Positions 50,583 to 60,045 of a DNA stretch of 64,000 nucleotides are shown here, piece by piece. Source of the stretch: Olavius algarvensis associated proteobacterium Delta 3 (lineage in GTDB: Bacteria > Desulfobacterota > Desulfobacteria > Desulfobacterales > CAFBRK01); the NCBI GenBank assembly GCA_903231505.1, contig CAFBRK010000083.1:25589-89588 (forward strand), in the 5' to 3' direction. The position numbers were made by a program, and so were the translations under genes. The notes under the pieces were generated by a model. The model saw only the letters and a program-made list of their open reading frames with translations. It was not told where the DNA came from and did not search any database. Each line of letters begins with the position of its first letter. The stretch's first letter is position 1.

Positions 50583-51062
50583 CTACAGGCGGGTCGATAC
50601 CCGGGGTTTATAAACATGGACACGGTTTCCCTCACCCATTTTGACGGTAGTCCAGTATACAGTGGACCAATACACCCCGACGACCTCTCCTCCAGGGGTT
50701 ACAATGTCCGACGCCCTCGGTTCATTATCCCCGTAGCGTCTGAGGCTGGATACCATTTTTATCACGTCTTGCGCGTCAGGGCCGATTTCTCTCCAGAACT
50801 TGGCGGTTTGCTGCCACTGGGGATCGAGTCCGATAACGGCGTCGGGAACACTCTCCCTGCCGGTGGCATAATAGCGCAAATCTGCGGGAGGGTTGCCGTT
50901 TTTGAAGGCCCGTGTCATCTCCGTGTTATGTTTGAGACTTCCCCCCGGACCGGCCGCGGCCATTTGCGTCAATACCAGCACAGCCAGTCCTACAGCGATT
51001 AACATCATTTTAACGTTCACGGTGTCACCCATTCCATCGGTTTTGAAAATCCTCATCAACAC
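50583..51062 (-). CDS. Exported protein, tandem paralogue B
   Basis: 159 residues from the first ATG, although starts at MGDTVN or MMLIAVG would give a tidier signal peptide (MLIAVGLAVLVLTQMAAAG). It shares PPADLRYYATGRESVPDAVIGL and QTAKFWREI with paralogue A. Function unknown. Confidence 0.6.
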   Translation of the reverse strand: MLMRIFKTDGMGDTVNVKMMLIAVGLAVLVLTQMAAAGPGGSLKHNTEMTRAFKNGNPPADLRYYATGRESVPDAVIGLDPQWQQTAKFWREIGPDAQDVIKMVSSLRRYGDNEPRASDIVTPGGEVVGVYWSTVYWTTVKMGEGNRVHVYKPRVSTRL

Positions 51063-51453
51063 ACTCCCCGGTCTGATCTCCCGCAGCTCCGGTCATTCCG
51101 GCGCTTAGCCGGTCTGCCTGCGCAGGGCCGGAGCGGCTACGTGGGCCGACGCGAATTTCATTTGCTTATCCATCCGGATGATGGTCCGGTAGTTCGAGGA
51201 CCGGTGTCGTCGGTTGACGTTGCCGTCGGCCGCTGCCTGTTCAAAAACAGTCTAACCACGCCCACCGGCACATTCAACCGCAATTCGCCGATTTCGATGG
51301 CGGCAGGTGTCCCGGCCGTCAGCACGGTTGATGTCTGTCGTCAGAGCCTTTCGATGTTTCAGGCAAAACGCTGTTTGGCCGGGAGTCGCGCCCGGTCGGG
51401 AGATCCTGACACGTTAAATGCCCCTTCCGGGCAAAACACCTCAAAATCTGTTT
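51063..51453. other. Noncoding or degenerate stretch
   Basis: About 390 bp. Both strands have open frames without start signals or recognisable motifs. The minus strand reads weakly protein-like near 51200-51300 and may be a decayed gene. I do not support any gene here. Confidence 0.35.
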
Positions 51454-52122
51454 TTACCGATAGTAGCGCTTTAGCCTCGAAGGTGATACGCCACCGTAGT
51501 AGAACGCCACCAGAATGATATTCACCAGTTGCTGCTGAATGCGTCCCCGGGCGCGATATCGTCGGGCCGACGTCGTGACCGGCCGACGGATCTTGACGAA
51601 TCGTCCCATCCGGCGCAGCCGCCGTTGAATATCCACATCTTCCATGAGCGGTATCTCAGAAAACCCACCGATAGCTCTGAACACATCCCTGCGCACAAAC
51701 AGGCCTTGATCGCCATAGGTGAAAAGGATGTGATTGATTCGGGTAAACCGCGCCAAAAATCGGAGTACCGCACTGTCATCATCGAACTCCAGTGAAAACG
51801 AGCCTCCGGCAATGCCGTTTCCCTTTGTCATGAGTGCTTCGATGTCGTTCAGACCGTTGGGGGGAATACGCGTGTCGGCGTGCAGAAAAAACAGAATGTC
51901 TCCCCGTGCCGCCGTCGCGCCGCTGTTCATCTGGCAACCTCGCCCCCGGGGAGACATCAACGTCGTGACCTTGGGAAACGCCCTGACGGCGCCAACGGTA
52001 TCGTCGGTGCTACCGCCATCGACAACGATGATGTCAAGATGATGCGCGGACGATTGAAGGTGGGTCAGGCAGGCGCCGATGGTATGCGCCTCATTCAGAA
52101 CCGGAATAACAACTGAAATCAT
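51454..52122 (-). CDS. Family 2 glycosyltransferase, TIGR04283-like
   Basis: 222 residues. GT-A fold: VVIPVLNEAHTIGACLTHLQ, then VVDGGSTDDTV (catalytic Asp region), FFLHADTRIPP (the D-x-D equivalent) and GGSFSLEFDDDSAVLRF with GDQGLFVRR. The layout matches the TIGR04283 transferases often found with TIGR04282 genes and linked to arsenosugar synthesis. No partner is seen, so the acceptor is unknown. Confidence 0.85.
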   Translation of the reverse strand: MISVVIPVLNEAHTIGACLTHLQSSAHHLDIIVVDGGSTDDTVGAVRAFPKVTTLMSPRGRGCQMNSGATAARGDILFFLHADTRIPPNGLNDIEALMTKGNGIAGGSFSLEFDDDSAVLRFLARFTRINHILFTYGDQGLFVRRDVFRAIGGFSEIPLMEDVDIQRRLRRMGRFVKIRRPVTTSARRYRARGRIQQQLVNIILVAFYYGGVSPSRLKRYYR

Positions 52123-52200
52123 GATGATCTAACTCATCCCGACATCAACCGGGGTCCTAAACGAACATTGAGCTGGTGCTTGCATGGCGGTTTTTAGCCC

Positions 52201-52827
52201 TCAGGGACGCGTCTGTCCCTGGGCATCCTGAACGCGATCCCGAAGCGCGCCAAGAACAGCCGGAAGGTTTTTCTTGAGGGATCGCCGCACGATCCACCCC
52301 GGTACAAAAAACCCCGGGTCCAGATACACGCTGTAGCGAACGACGGTGTGTGTTCCGTCTTCCATCGGCGTCAACCGCCACATACCTTTCATCTCTCGAA
52401 GATCGCCACGTATCCGCTTGAATGTAATTTGCCGGTTTACCTGATAATCTGCCCGAAATTCGTAGGCCACCCTGGGAAATAACCACATCCACTTGACATC
52501 GTGGCGGATGACCTCCCAGTTGTCACCGGACGCCAGCACCCGGCACGCCGTTAATCCCGGAACGAAGGTCGGGGCAGCTTCGCAGTCGGTCATGATCCGC
52601 CATATGGTCTCCGCCGGTGCATCGATCCACACCACGGCTTCCACCGATCCCCTTGGCTGCTGGTCCGATTGGGCGAGATGCACCAGGATTTCTCCGTTCT
52701 GAATCTTCGTCCACTGTGCGTCATTCAGTTGGACATCCGCCGCCACAGTTTTATCGAGGTGGGCTGCAAACCCGGATCCGATCACAAGGAGCATCACGGT
52801 GAAGACCGTTTGAAGGGGGCGAATCAT
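52201..52827 (-). CDS. Exported START/SRPBCC-like protein
   Basis: 208 residues. Signal peptide (TVFTVMLLVIGSGFAAHLD). The mature part has AVVWIDAPAETIWRIMTDCE, PTFVPGLTACRVL, a beta-rich middle and a C-terminal helix (SLKKNLPAVLGALRDRVQ). This is the START-like lipid-binding fold (cyclase/dehydrase or coenzyme-Q-binding type). In the periplasm such proteins may bind a lipid or hydrophobic ligand. Confidence 0.78.
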   Translation of the reverse strand: MIRPLQTVFTVMLLVIGSGFAAHLDKTVAADVQLNDAQWTKIQNGEILVHLAQSDQQPRGSVEAVVWIDAPAETIWRIMTDCEAAPTFVPGLTACRVLASGDNWEVIRHDVKWMWLFPRVAYEFRADYQVNRQITFKRIRGDLREMKGMWRLTPMEDGTHTVVRYSVYLDPGFFVPGWIVRRSLKKNLPAVLGALRDRVQDAQGQTRP

Positions 52828-53285
52828 ATCCGATGACCACTTTTAGTTTTATACCGTCGCGCACCACCCACCGAACGTGCCTGTGGTGAATGCCATAGGG
52901 TTGTGCCGGCTGAACCCGGTGTATTTCTGTCAACAGGATACCGTGTCAAGGGAATCCATGTCCGGGGGGGCGGCGTCCTGGTCGTTCGTGGGCGTGGGTC
53001 AAAATGCTCATTCCCGGGGTCGATACCGATTCCGAACGTGAACCCGATCCCCACGATCCTGGACGGCTTTTGGGTGGATACGATGCTCCGACGGTAACGT
53101 TATCCTGTTCACCTGAAAACATGAGCATGGACATTACTTTCGTCAAACCGGCCGAAAGAGGGATAATTGTAGGAAACACCTATTAGTGAACATATAAAAA
53201 CATCCCATTGAATTCGGTCTGACGGTGTCCATATTACTATATGAAAAAAATACGTAACCCATCATCTAACCAACGGGGTGATCAA
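52828..53285. other. Intergenic region with CGATACCGATTCC words
   Basis: About 460 bp between divergent genes. A quasi-repeat near 53017-53058 (TCGATACCGATTCCGAACG, AACCCGATCC) shares a 13-mer with the nnr-pdxJ spacer. No ORF with start signals. Confidence 0.45.
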
Positions 53286-53498
53286 ATGAATAAAACAAGC
53301 TGTACCTACGAAAAAGTTACCCTGCGTACGCTCGGATTTGTCCTTCTGCCGTTTGTTCTGTTTTTTGCTGCTGTGGCCGGAATTGTGGTGCCGGTCTTCG
53401 GCGTAATCTTTGCACTTCCGCTATTGCTGTTGATCGGACTGTTTATCGCTGCGCCCAGAAGCAAGACCTGCAAACTTCTTTTCAGCAACACGGACTAG
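53286..53498 (+). CDS. Small two-helix membrane protein
   Basis: 70 residues from MNKTSCTYEKVTLR. Two hydrophobic helices (TLGFVLLPFVLFFAAVAGIV and VFGVIFALPLLLLIGLF) form a hairpin with a Pro-Val-Phe turn, then a short Lys/Cys-rich tail. GGGGTGAT precedes the ATG; an earlier in-frame ATG at 53241 would add 15 hydrophilic residues. Not recognised. Confidence 0.55.
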   Translation: MNKTSCTYEKVTLRTLGFVLLPFVLFFAAVAGIVVPVFGVIFALPLLLLIGLFIAAPRSKTCKLLFSNTD

Positions 53499-53555
53499 AA
53501 ATAAAATCGACCCGCGGGGTGAACCCGTATCCATAGCCCCTGCAGTAGCCCTGAA

Positions 53556-54717
53556 TTATGACGCTCTGGCGGGGTCGAACATGGAAATGTCGAACGTGCT
53601 GTTTTGCCCTTCGAGCAGATCCGACAGTATTTCTCCGAGAACGGGTGCGAACTTGAAACCGTGTCCGGAGAGGGCAACAATGAACACATTCGGATGGCCG
53701 GACAGCGGTCCGATCCAGAAATCTCTGTCCGGAGTCAGAGTGTACATACAGACTTCCGATCGCATGTCTTGAGTTGCCAGGGACGGAATACAACGTTCCA
53801 TAAATATTCGGGTCCTGTTGATCTCCTCGGCGGTTGCCTGGCGCTGCACGTTGTCCGGATCGCAATCGGCAAGCCGGTTGTGAGGGGCCACCTTAACCAT
53901 CCCGCCGGACCGGGTGCAGGGAAGCGCGGAGACCTCTGTACTCGACATGAGTCCATCTTGTCGAAGATCCGTAATCTGCCAAAAATTCACCGGAAAAGAG
54001 CCGATATGGTAGTTTTTCCCGTGGGGCGGCACAACCCAGCAGACCGGCTACACGCTTTATCGTCAGCGCGCCACCCAACCGGCCCACAAGCTGCTTGTTG
54101 CGGGCCCCGGCTGCCAGCAGCAACCGCCCGGTTTCATATCTGGCTACAGGCGTATGGACCAGCACAACATCCCCCTGTTCCTCCCAGCGCAGCACCGGCT
54201 CGTTGACATGGAGACGGGCTCCGGCACGTTTCGCCTCCGTTAACAGGGTCTGCACGGCAAGTTCCGGAAACAGGATGCCGGCTTTTGTTTCCAGTCCGGC
54301 GATATAGCTTTTGGGCGGGTTCAGCTGCGGCCATCGGGTCCGTATGTCCGCAGCGCTCAGGTGTTCAAACGGAATGTCATAGGCCCTGGCGCTTTTAAGA
54401 AAGCCGCCCACTGCCGGACTGTCCGGCGGTCCGATGGTCAGGTTACCGGTTTCGACAAGCAGGTTCCCGCCGGAATCGCGCTCCAGCTTTCGCCACAGGT
54501 CCCAGCTTCGCATCGCCATGGGCACATAGGCCGTGCTTTCCATATAGGCCCTGCGGATACTTCTGGATTCCCCGTGGTGGCTGGCGGCGTTGTGCGGCGG
54601 TTCGAACGCATCAAGCCCCAACACCGTGTCCCCTCGCCGTGCCAGCTCCATGCAGGTTGCCGCCCCGGCGGTGCCCAACCCGACCACGATGACATCCGAA
54701 TGCCTAACGGTCTCCAT
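53556..54717 (-). pseudogene. Monomeric sarcosine oxidase / N-methyltryptophan oxidase-like, frameshifted
   Basis: The first frame (54717 leftward) has SDVIVVGLGTAGAATCMELARRG (FAD motif), PPHNAASHHGESRSIRRAY and AGILFPELAVQTLL, typical of the SolA/MSOX family. After KRVAGLLG it goes off frame. A second frame from about 54030 continues YHIGSFPVNFWQ, GGMVKVAPHN, RCIPSLATQD and VIVALSGHGFKFAPVLGEIL to 53556. Joined, the length is normal (about 387 residues). One shift lies near 54015-54040: either a sequencing error or inactivation. The start overlaps the MFS gene stop. Confidence 0.8.
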
Positions 54718-55891
54718 GTGATGCCTCCAATCTCGGAAAGAAGACAATCAGCCCGACACTCAGAAACGGCACTATGGCGATCCAGAAAAGGACCTGTTGG
54801 ATCGAATAGATATCGGCCATCTTTCCCACCACCGGTGTAAACGCACCCCCCAGGCCGTAGGCAAACCCCATCATCAGGCTTGCGACCATGGATCGGCCTC
54901 TGGGCGCCAGTGCCTGACCCATCACCACACCCAGGGGCATGGTGGCCAGGGTAAAAAAGCCCGCCAGCGCGGCCCCCGGATACACCCAGGATCCGGGCAG
55001 AAAGAGCAGCATCAGCAGTGCGGGGGTCATCAATACATGGGATACGATGAAAATTGCTTTAAAACCGATCCGGTCCGAAAGATAGCCGGCCAATAATCCA
55101 CTGAAAGTCCCGGCCATGGTAAACAGGGAAAACATCGCTCCTGCCGAGACGAGGGAATAGCCCTTGTCCACATAGAAGACGGGCATGAAAGTGATAAAGG
55201 ACTGCCCGACAACGGCTCTTAGCATCATCACCAGCCAGATCAGGAATATCGGTCTCCAGGCATGCCCCAATGATTTTTTCAGCGAGCCGATAAACCCATA
55301 TTCTTTAAGCCCTTCGCTCTCCGGGGGCGGCACCACAACGTAAAGGTAGACCACCACCACAAGACCGAAGGCCATGGTCGCCGTTATGGCTTCCAGGCCG
55401 AGAATGCCAGCATACCAGGTGATGAAAATCGGCCCCAACGCAAATGCCAGGGTCCCGCCGGTGTTGAATACCGACATGGACATCCCGGCATGTTGTCCGG
55501 CATACAGGGGGACCATTCCGGTGACCGGCGGGTGAAACATGGATGACCCAACAGATCCGCATGCCACGCAACACAGCAGGATCCAGAACGTCGGGGCGAT
55601 ACCCGAGAGCGGAATGCACACAACGACCAGCAGAAGCCCGCCGAGCATGAACCCCCGTGTCTGGTACCGATCGGCAAGATATCCCACCGTCGGCTGAACG
55701 ACAAAGGCCAGAAGTCGGGCCACACCTGCGATCACCCCCACCTGGGTCAGAGACAGGCCGAGCTTGGTCACAAACAGCGGAAACAGGGGGCTGATAAAGG
55801 AACTGTAGAAATCGCCGGTAAAATGGATCAGGGTCAGCGCCAGAATGATTCGGATATCCGTCGTCCCGGAGCGTCGGGGCATGGTGACCAC
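54704..55891 (-). CDS. MFS transporter, Fsr (fosmidomycin-resistance)-like
   Basis: 395 residues, 12 predicted membrane helices. Features include FPLFVTKLGLSLTQVGVIAG, VGYLADRYQTRGFM (motif A region) and CGSVGSSMFHPPVTGMV, a motif like the F-H-P-x-x of the Fsr subfamily. The exported substrate is unknown. Its stop overlaps the oxidase-like gene start by about 14 bp, so they probably form an operon. Confidence 0.85.
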   Translation of the reverse strand: MVTMPRRSGTTDIRIILALTLIHFTGDFYSSFISPLFPLFVTKLGLSLTQVGVIAGVARLLAFVVQPTVGYLADRYQTRGFMLGGLLLVVVCIPLSGIAPTFWILLCCVACGSVGSSMFHPPVTGMVPLYAGQHAGMSMSVFNTGGTLAFALGPIFITWYAGILGLEAITATMAFGLVVVVYLYVVVPPPESEGLKEYGFIGSLKKSLGHAWRPIFLIWLVMMLRAVVGQSFITFMPVFYVDKGYSLVSAGAMFSLFTMAGTFSGLLAGYLSDRIGFKAIFIVSHVLMTPALLMLLFLPGSWVYPGAALAGFFTLATMPLGVVMGQALAPRGRSMVASLMMGFAYGLGGAFTPVVGKMADIYSIQQVLFWIAIVPFLSVGLIVFFPRLEASHGDR

Positions 55892-57157
55892 TTACGACCG
55901 ATGGTTCGGCTCGGTTTTCGCCCGCTCTGAAAACCCGCGAAAGCGGAGCGCCTCATCCATATTGCCCTGGGATGAATAGATGTGACTGATCCTGTCGAAA
56001 TATGCCGCAGCGTTTTCTGGGATTTCCCGGGCCAGGGACAGATACAATTCCAGAACTTCGGAGTTGTATATGCCCTCCTCAAACGACAGTTCGGCATATT
56101 TGTGCTTTATTTCCGGATCCACGCGGGCCCGGCAGCTGGCGCAGGTCTCCATCATTTCCCTATACAGGGCCCGTGCATCAGACGGATCTCCAAGGATTTC
56201 ATGGGCTTCCGCCAGCTTTTGGGCAACTTCGGCATTCCATCCGTAGGTCTCTAAAAATCCCTGGTAATATGTTCTGGCGGCCTCGACGCTGCCGGAGCGG
56301 CGCAGTGTCTCACCCTTGAGAAGAACGATGGCGAGGGATTCGGAAAATTCTGCGGGAACCGAGTCCAGCAGAGCATCGACCTGCCGGAAGGCTCCCTGTT
56401 CCCAGTAGATGTCGCACAGCAGCTGATAAGCGGGGAGGGCATCGGGGTGAACCCGTAAAACGTCTTTCAGCAGATGCTGCGCTTCGGCCGAACGGCCAAG
56501 ATTGGCATAGGTGGCCGCCAGTTCCAGAGCGATATAACTCCCCGGCTCCGGATGCTCGTCCAGGGCAAGAGCGAGATAATGTTCGGCTGTCTTGAATTCC
56601 CCCCTATTGAGTGCCACGTAGCCGGCCTTGAAGTTTTCCCCGTACTCCAGATACGTGTCCCCGATATCGACGGGCAGGGTGCCGCAGAGCGCAATGAAAT
56701 ACTCCTCCTCTGGAACGTTCCGGGCAGGGGTAGGGCTGTTGTGGTCTCCGGCAGGTCTGCCGATCAGGTCCGTCTGCCCCGGATCCATGTTTTTTTCTTC
56801 AGGGCGGCGATCCGATATGTGGCGTATCTGCCGTTCCACAACCTGTCTGAAGTCGCCTTCAGCGCTCAGCTCCAGCGCAAGGGACAGAAGATCCTGTGCT
56901 TCGTCCCAGAAACCACCCGCGATCAATTCCTCGGCGTTCTGAAGATGCTCGTGTGCCAGAGCCTTCGTGACCGACGCGAGCTTTTCGATGATGCGGTTGA
57001 GCGCGTCCGGATCCGGATCGGCTCTTTTTTCCAGTAGTTCAAGGGCATGGTCATATTCCAACTTTGCCAGACCCCACTGTTCTGCCTCGAACAACGCATC
57101 TCCCTTTTTTTCCAGCTTTTCCGGGGAGGGGCGGGCAAACACGTCTAAAAAACCCAT
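55892..57157 (-). CDS. TPR-repeat protein
   Basis: 421 residues from MGFLDVFARPSPEKLEKKGD; AGGAGAA precedes this ATG, so the longer frame to 57223 is rejected. No signal peptide. Tetratricopeptide-like helix pairs occur through the chain: FEAEQWGLAKLEYDHALELL, ALNRGEFKTAEHYLALALDE, YANLGRSAEAQHLLKDVL, LAEAHEILGDPSDARALYRE and YSSQGNMDEALRFRGF. A cytoplasmic protein-protein scaffold of unknown partner. It ends at 55892, one base past the MFS start at 55891. Confidence 0.85.
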   Translation of the reverse strand: MGFLDVFARPSPEKLEKKGDALFEAEQWGLAKLEYDHALELLEKRADPDPDALNRIIEKLASVTKALAHEHLQNAEELIAGGFWDEAQDLLSLALELSAEGDFRQVVERQIRHISDRRPEEKNMDPGQTDLIGRPAGDHNSPTPARNVPEEEYFIALCGTLPVDIGDTYLEYGENFKAGYVALNRGEFKTAEHYLALALDEHPEPGSYIALELAATYANLGRSAEAQHLLKDVLRVHPDALPAYQLLCDIYWEQGAFRQVDALLDSVPAEFSESLAIVLLKGETLRRSGSVEAARTYYQGFLETYGWNAEVAQKLAEAHEILGDPSDARALYREMMETCASCRARVDPEIKHKYAELSFEEGIYNSEVLELYLSLAREIPENAAAYFDRISHIYSSQGNMDEALRFRGFSERAKTEPNHRS

Positions 57158-57399
57158 GGTGATGTTCTCCTGCTGAGGATCGGTATCCACACAACGACCG
57201 ATGATGTTATCCGAATATTCCATGGCAATGCAACCGGCATCACCCGAACGGAGCGGTTTGTGGACATCTTGTTGTGGAAATTGAGCACATCTGTCTTAAG
57301 ATTATTCAAAGGGCGGCCCCGTTTTCGGACAGAGGCGTCCAGGATATGGTCGGGCCGGCGGGTGTGACCCGAAGAGATCCCAATTCAGAGAGACTGCGT

Positions 57400-58083
57400 A
57401 TGCTTGTCTATGTAACGATCCTGGCTGCGGTATTCCTGGTGGTGTACGGTCCCCATCTGTGGGCCAGGCACGTCCTGCGGCGCTATAACCAGAGAGAATA
57501 TTTCTCCGGAAACGGGATGGACCTGGCACGCCTGGTTCTGGAACGGCTGGATATGGCGGATGTCACCGTTGAAGAGACCGCCATCGGGGACCACTATGAT
57601 CCTCAATCCAAGCGTATCCGTCTGACCAGCACCAACTGCGGCCGCCGAACACTCACCGCTGCCGTGGTGGCTGTTCACGAGGTCGGGCACGCCGTCCAGG
57701 ACCACACCCGTTACCCGCCACTCCGGACACGCACGCGCCTGGTCGGCACCGCAGCGAAACTCGAGCGGATCGGCGCTGCCATTATGATGGGGGTTCCGGT
57801 GATCGCTATGCTGACCCGGGTTCCGGCGGCCGGGGCTCTCATGTTTCTCGGGGGACTGGCCACCCTGTGTATCCCTTTGGTGGTTCACCTGCTGACCCTG
57901 CCGACCGAATTCGACGCCAGTTTCAAACGTGCGCTGCCGATCCTCGATACCGGCAACTATATTCCCAAAGAGGATCTTCCGGCGGCCCGGAAAATACTGA
58001 CCGCTTGCGCCCTGACATACGTTGTCAACGCGTTGATCGGGCTGTTGAATGTATGGCGATGGATACGGATCCTTCGGCGGTGA
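57400..58083 (+). CDS. YugP-like membrane zinc metallopeptidase
   Basis: 227 residues from MLVYVTILAAVFLVV. An N-terminal membrane helix precedes the catalytic HEVGH (H93-x3-H97) followed by AVQDHTRYPPL, the YugP/DUF2227-type zinc-protease pattern. Further membrane helices follow (about 130-170) and a C-terminal one. Substrate unknown. GAGAG lies just upstream of the ATG; the frame to 57274 lacks family similarity. Divergent from the TPR gene. Confidence 0.88.
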   Translation: MLVYVTILAAVFLVVYGPHLWARHVLRRYNQREYFSGNGMDLARLVLERLDMADVTVEETAIGDHYDPQSKRIRLTSTNCGRRTLTAAVVAVHEVGHAVQDHTRYPPLRTRTRLVGTAAKLERIGAAIMMGVPVIAMLTRVPAAGALMFLGGLATLCIPLVVHLLTLPTEFDASFKRALPILDTGNYIPKEDLPAARKILTACALTYVVNALIGLLNVWRWIRILRR

Positions 58084-58131
58084 CCCGGTCCTGGCATCGA
58101 CTATAAACCACTGAGATCAAGCAAGATATTT

Positions 58132-59156
58132 ATGGATTCAATCACTCAAATAGCCCTCGGTGCCGCCGTGGGCGAGGCAATCCTGGGCCGACGTATTGGA
58201 AACCGGGCCCTGCTGTGGGGGGGTATCTGCGGTCTGTTGCCGGATCTGGATCTGTTTGTCCCATTCGGCGATGTGGTAAAATCCTTCACCTATCACCGCA
58301 GCTTCAGTCATTCCATTTTTGTCCTGGCCCTGCTGACGCCGCTATTCGTAAAGCTGATCCTGAAAGTGCATCCGGATACCGGTTTATACCGGAACCGCTG
58401 GTATGGACTGGTGTTTCTGGCATTTGCCACCCACGTCGTGCTCGATTGTTTTACAGTTTACGGCACGCAGATATTCTGGCCGTTGCCGACGCCCCCCGTT
58501 ATGTGGTCCTCGATCTTTATCATCGACCCGGCCTATTCGCTGCCCCTTTTTTTCGGGGTCTTGGCTGCTCTCGTGATGTCCCGAAAGGTCTCCGTCGGGC
58601 ACAGGATCAACACCGTGTGCCTGGTCCTGAGCACGATTTATCTGATGGGGGGGTGGGGGCCAAACTCTATGTCGAACAGGTGGCGCGCAGTTCCCTTCAG
58701 CAACAGCGCATTGCGTACAACAAACTGCTGACTGTGCCCACACCCTTTAACACGCTGCTGTGGCGGGTCTTGATCACAGACGACAAGGGATACTATGAAG
58801 GTTTCTATTCCCTGCTTGACGCTACGGCACACCTGAAGGTGACCCATTACCCCAGCGACCGCCATCTGCTCGAGGGGCTCGACAACCACTGGCCGGTCAA
58901 ACGACTGCGGTGGTTCACCCATGGTTTTTATTCCGTGGAAAGACATATCGATGATATCCTTATCACCGATCTTCGAATGGGGCTAGAACCCAGCTATGTG
59001 TTCCGTTTCAAGGTCGCCAGGATGAGCAATCCCCATGCCCAACCGACCAAAAGCCGGCGGGTCGCCGGCGAGCGCAACTGGGAAAAACTTCTCTGGGTGT
59101 GGCAACGCATTTGGTCGACCGACCCCGGATTCAACAGGCGCCATGACTCCCGGTGA
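58132..59156 (+). pseudogene. Membrane-bound metal-dependent hydrolase (YdjM/DUF457-like), frameshifted in a G7 run
   Basis: First frame: MDSITQIALGAAVGEAILG, LLPDLDLFVPFGDVV, YHRSFSHSIFVLALL and FATHVVLDCFTVYG, the DUF457 signature with metal-binding D/H residues and about four helices. After TIYLMGG the frame is lost. The second frame continues GAKLYVEQVARSSLQQQ and runs to 59156. The joint is at GATGGGGGGGTGG (58645-58655). One base fewer than needed gives the shift, so it may be a sequencing error, a phase-variable tract or -1 frameshifting. Intact length would be about 340 residues. Confidence 0.8.
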
Positions 59157-60045
59157 GCCTCTCAGCCTGATCCCGGCCGCTACCGTGGTACTGGTTCGAC
59201 CGGCCGGTGCATCGTTTCAAGTTTACCTGCTCCAGCGGAGTCCCGGCAGCGGTTTTATGGCCGGCCAATACGTCTTTCCCGGCGGGATTCTCGAAGCGGA
59301 GGATCGGGCTGTGTCCTTTTGGAAAAGACAGGTGGATCTGGATATCGCGGGTATCGAAAAGCGGTTCGGTGGTTCGTTGCGTGCCGAAGACGCCCTGTCC
59401 TTCGGGGTGGCGGCAATCCGTGAAACTCTGGAAGAAGCCGGGGTGTTGCTGGCCTCTGGAAACGCCGCGTTCGATCGGCAGTTGGAACAGGTCTGCCGGC
59501 GGCGTCATTCCGAAGGGCGTATAAGCGGTTGGTTCAACGAGCGGGCAGAGAAAGATGGTTGGGTGCTCTCGTTGTCCGGGCTGCGGCGCTGGTCCCACTG
59601 GATCACGCCCCTGGGCATGAAGCGCCGCTTTGACACCCGGTTTTTTCTGGCCCGCATGCCGGACGGCCAAACCTGCGTTCCGGACAACCGTGAGACCGTG
59701 CATGGTGTGTGGGTTACTCCGCAAGAAGGTTTGCAGGGCAACCTTGACGGCGACGTGCCGTTGAGCCCGCCAACGGTGGTGACCCTCCACCAGCTCCTGG
59801 CCTATCCCGATGATGCGGCGTTGATGACATCCGCTGTGGAACGTCCTTGGGGGGAGGCGGTGCGCCCCCGAATGGTGAAACTGGAAGAGGGGGCCGTCAT
59901 TATCGAGCCCTGGGACCCGGAATACGATCATCCAACTATTTCAATCGACCCCACCGGCCTCGACAGTGCTGTGGCTCCCGTGGGCCGATCGTTTTCCCGG
60001 ATCTGGATCCACCGGGGCAGGTGCCGGCCGATCGCGACGGCATAG
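59143..60045 (+). CDS. NUDIX hydrolase with inserted Nudix box (NUDT19-like)
   Basis: 300 residues from MTPGEPLSLIPA. VLVRPAGASFQVYLLQRSP starts the fold, VFPGGILEAED is the front of the Nudix box, and AIRETLEEAGVLL holds the catalytic R-E-x2-E-E-x-G. The two are separated by an insert of about 40 residues, as in NUDT19/RP2p CoA diphosphatases. It hydrolyses a nucleoside-diphosphate-X substrate. The start overlaps the previous gene's end by 14 bp. The last 100 bp overlap the convergent hydrolase gene. Confidence 0.88.
   Translation: MTPGEPLSLIPAATVVLVRPAGASFQVYLLQRSPGSGFMAGQYVFPGGILEAEDRAVSFWKRQVDLDIAGIEKRFGGSLRAEDALSFGVAAIRETLEEAGVLLASGNAAFDRQLEQVCRRRHSEGRISGWFNERAEKDGWVLSLSGLRRWSHWITPLGMKRRFDTRFFLARMPDGQTCVPDNRETVHGVWVTPQEGLQGNLDGDVPLSPPTVVTLHQLLAYPDDAALMTSAVERPWGEAVRPRMVKLEEGAVIIEPWDPEYDHPTISIDPTGLDSAVAPVGRSFSRIWIHRGRCRPIATA

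Noticed and set aside
51141..51518. + strand frame of 125 codons
   Set aside because: No Shine-Dalgarno, Ser/Arg-rich composition, overlaps the end of the glycosyltransferase gene.
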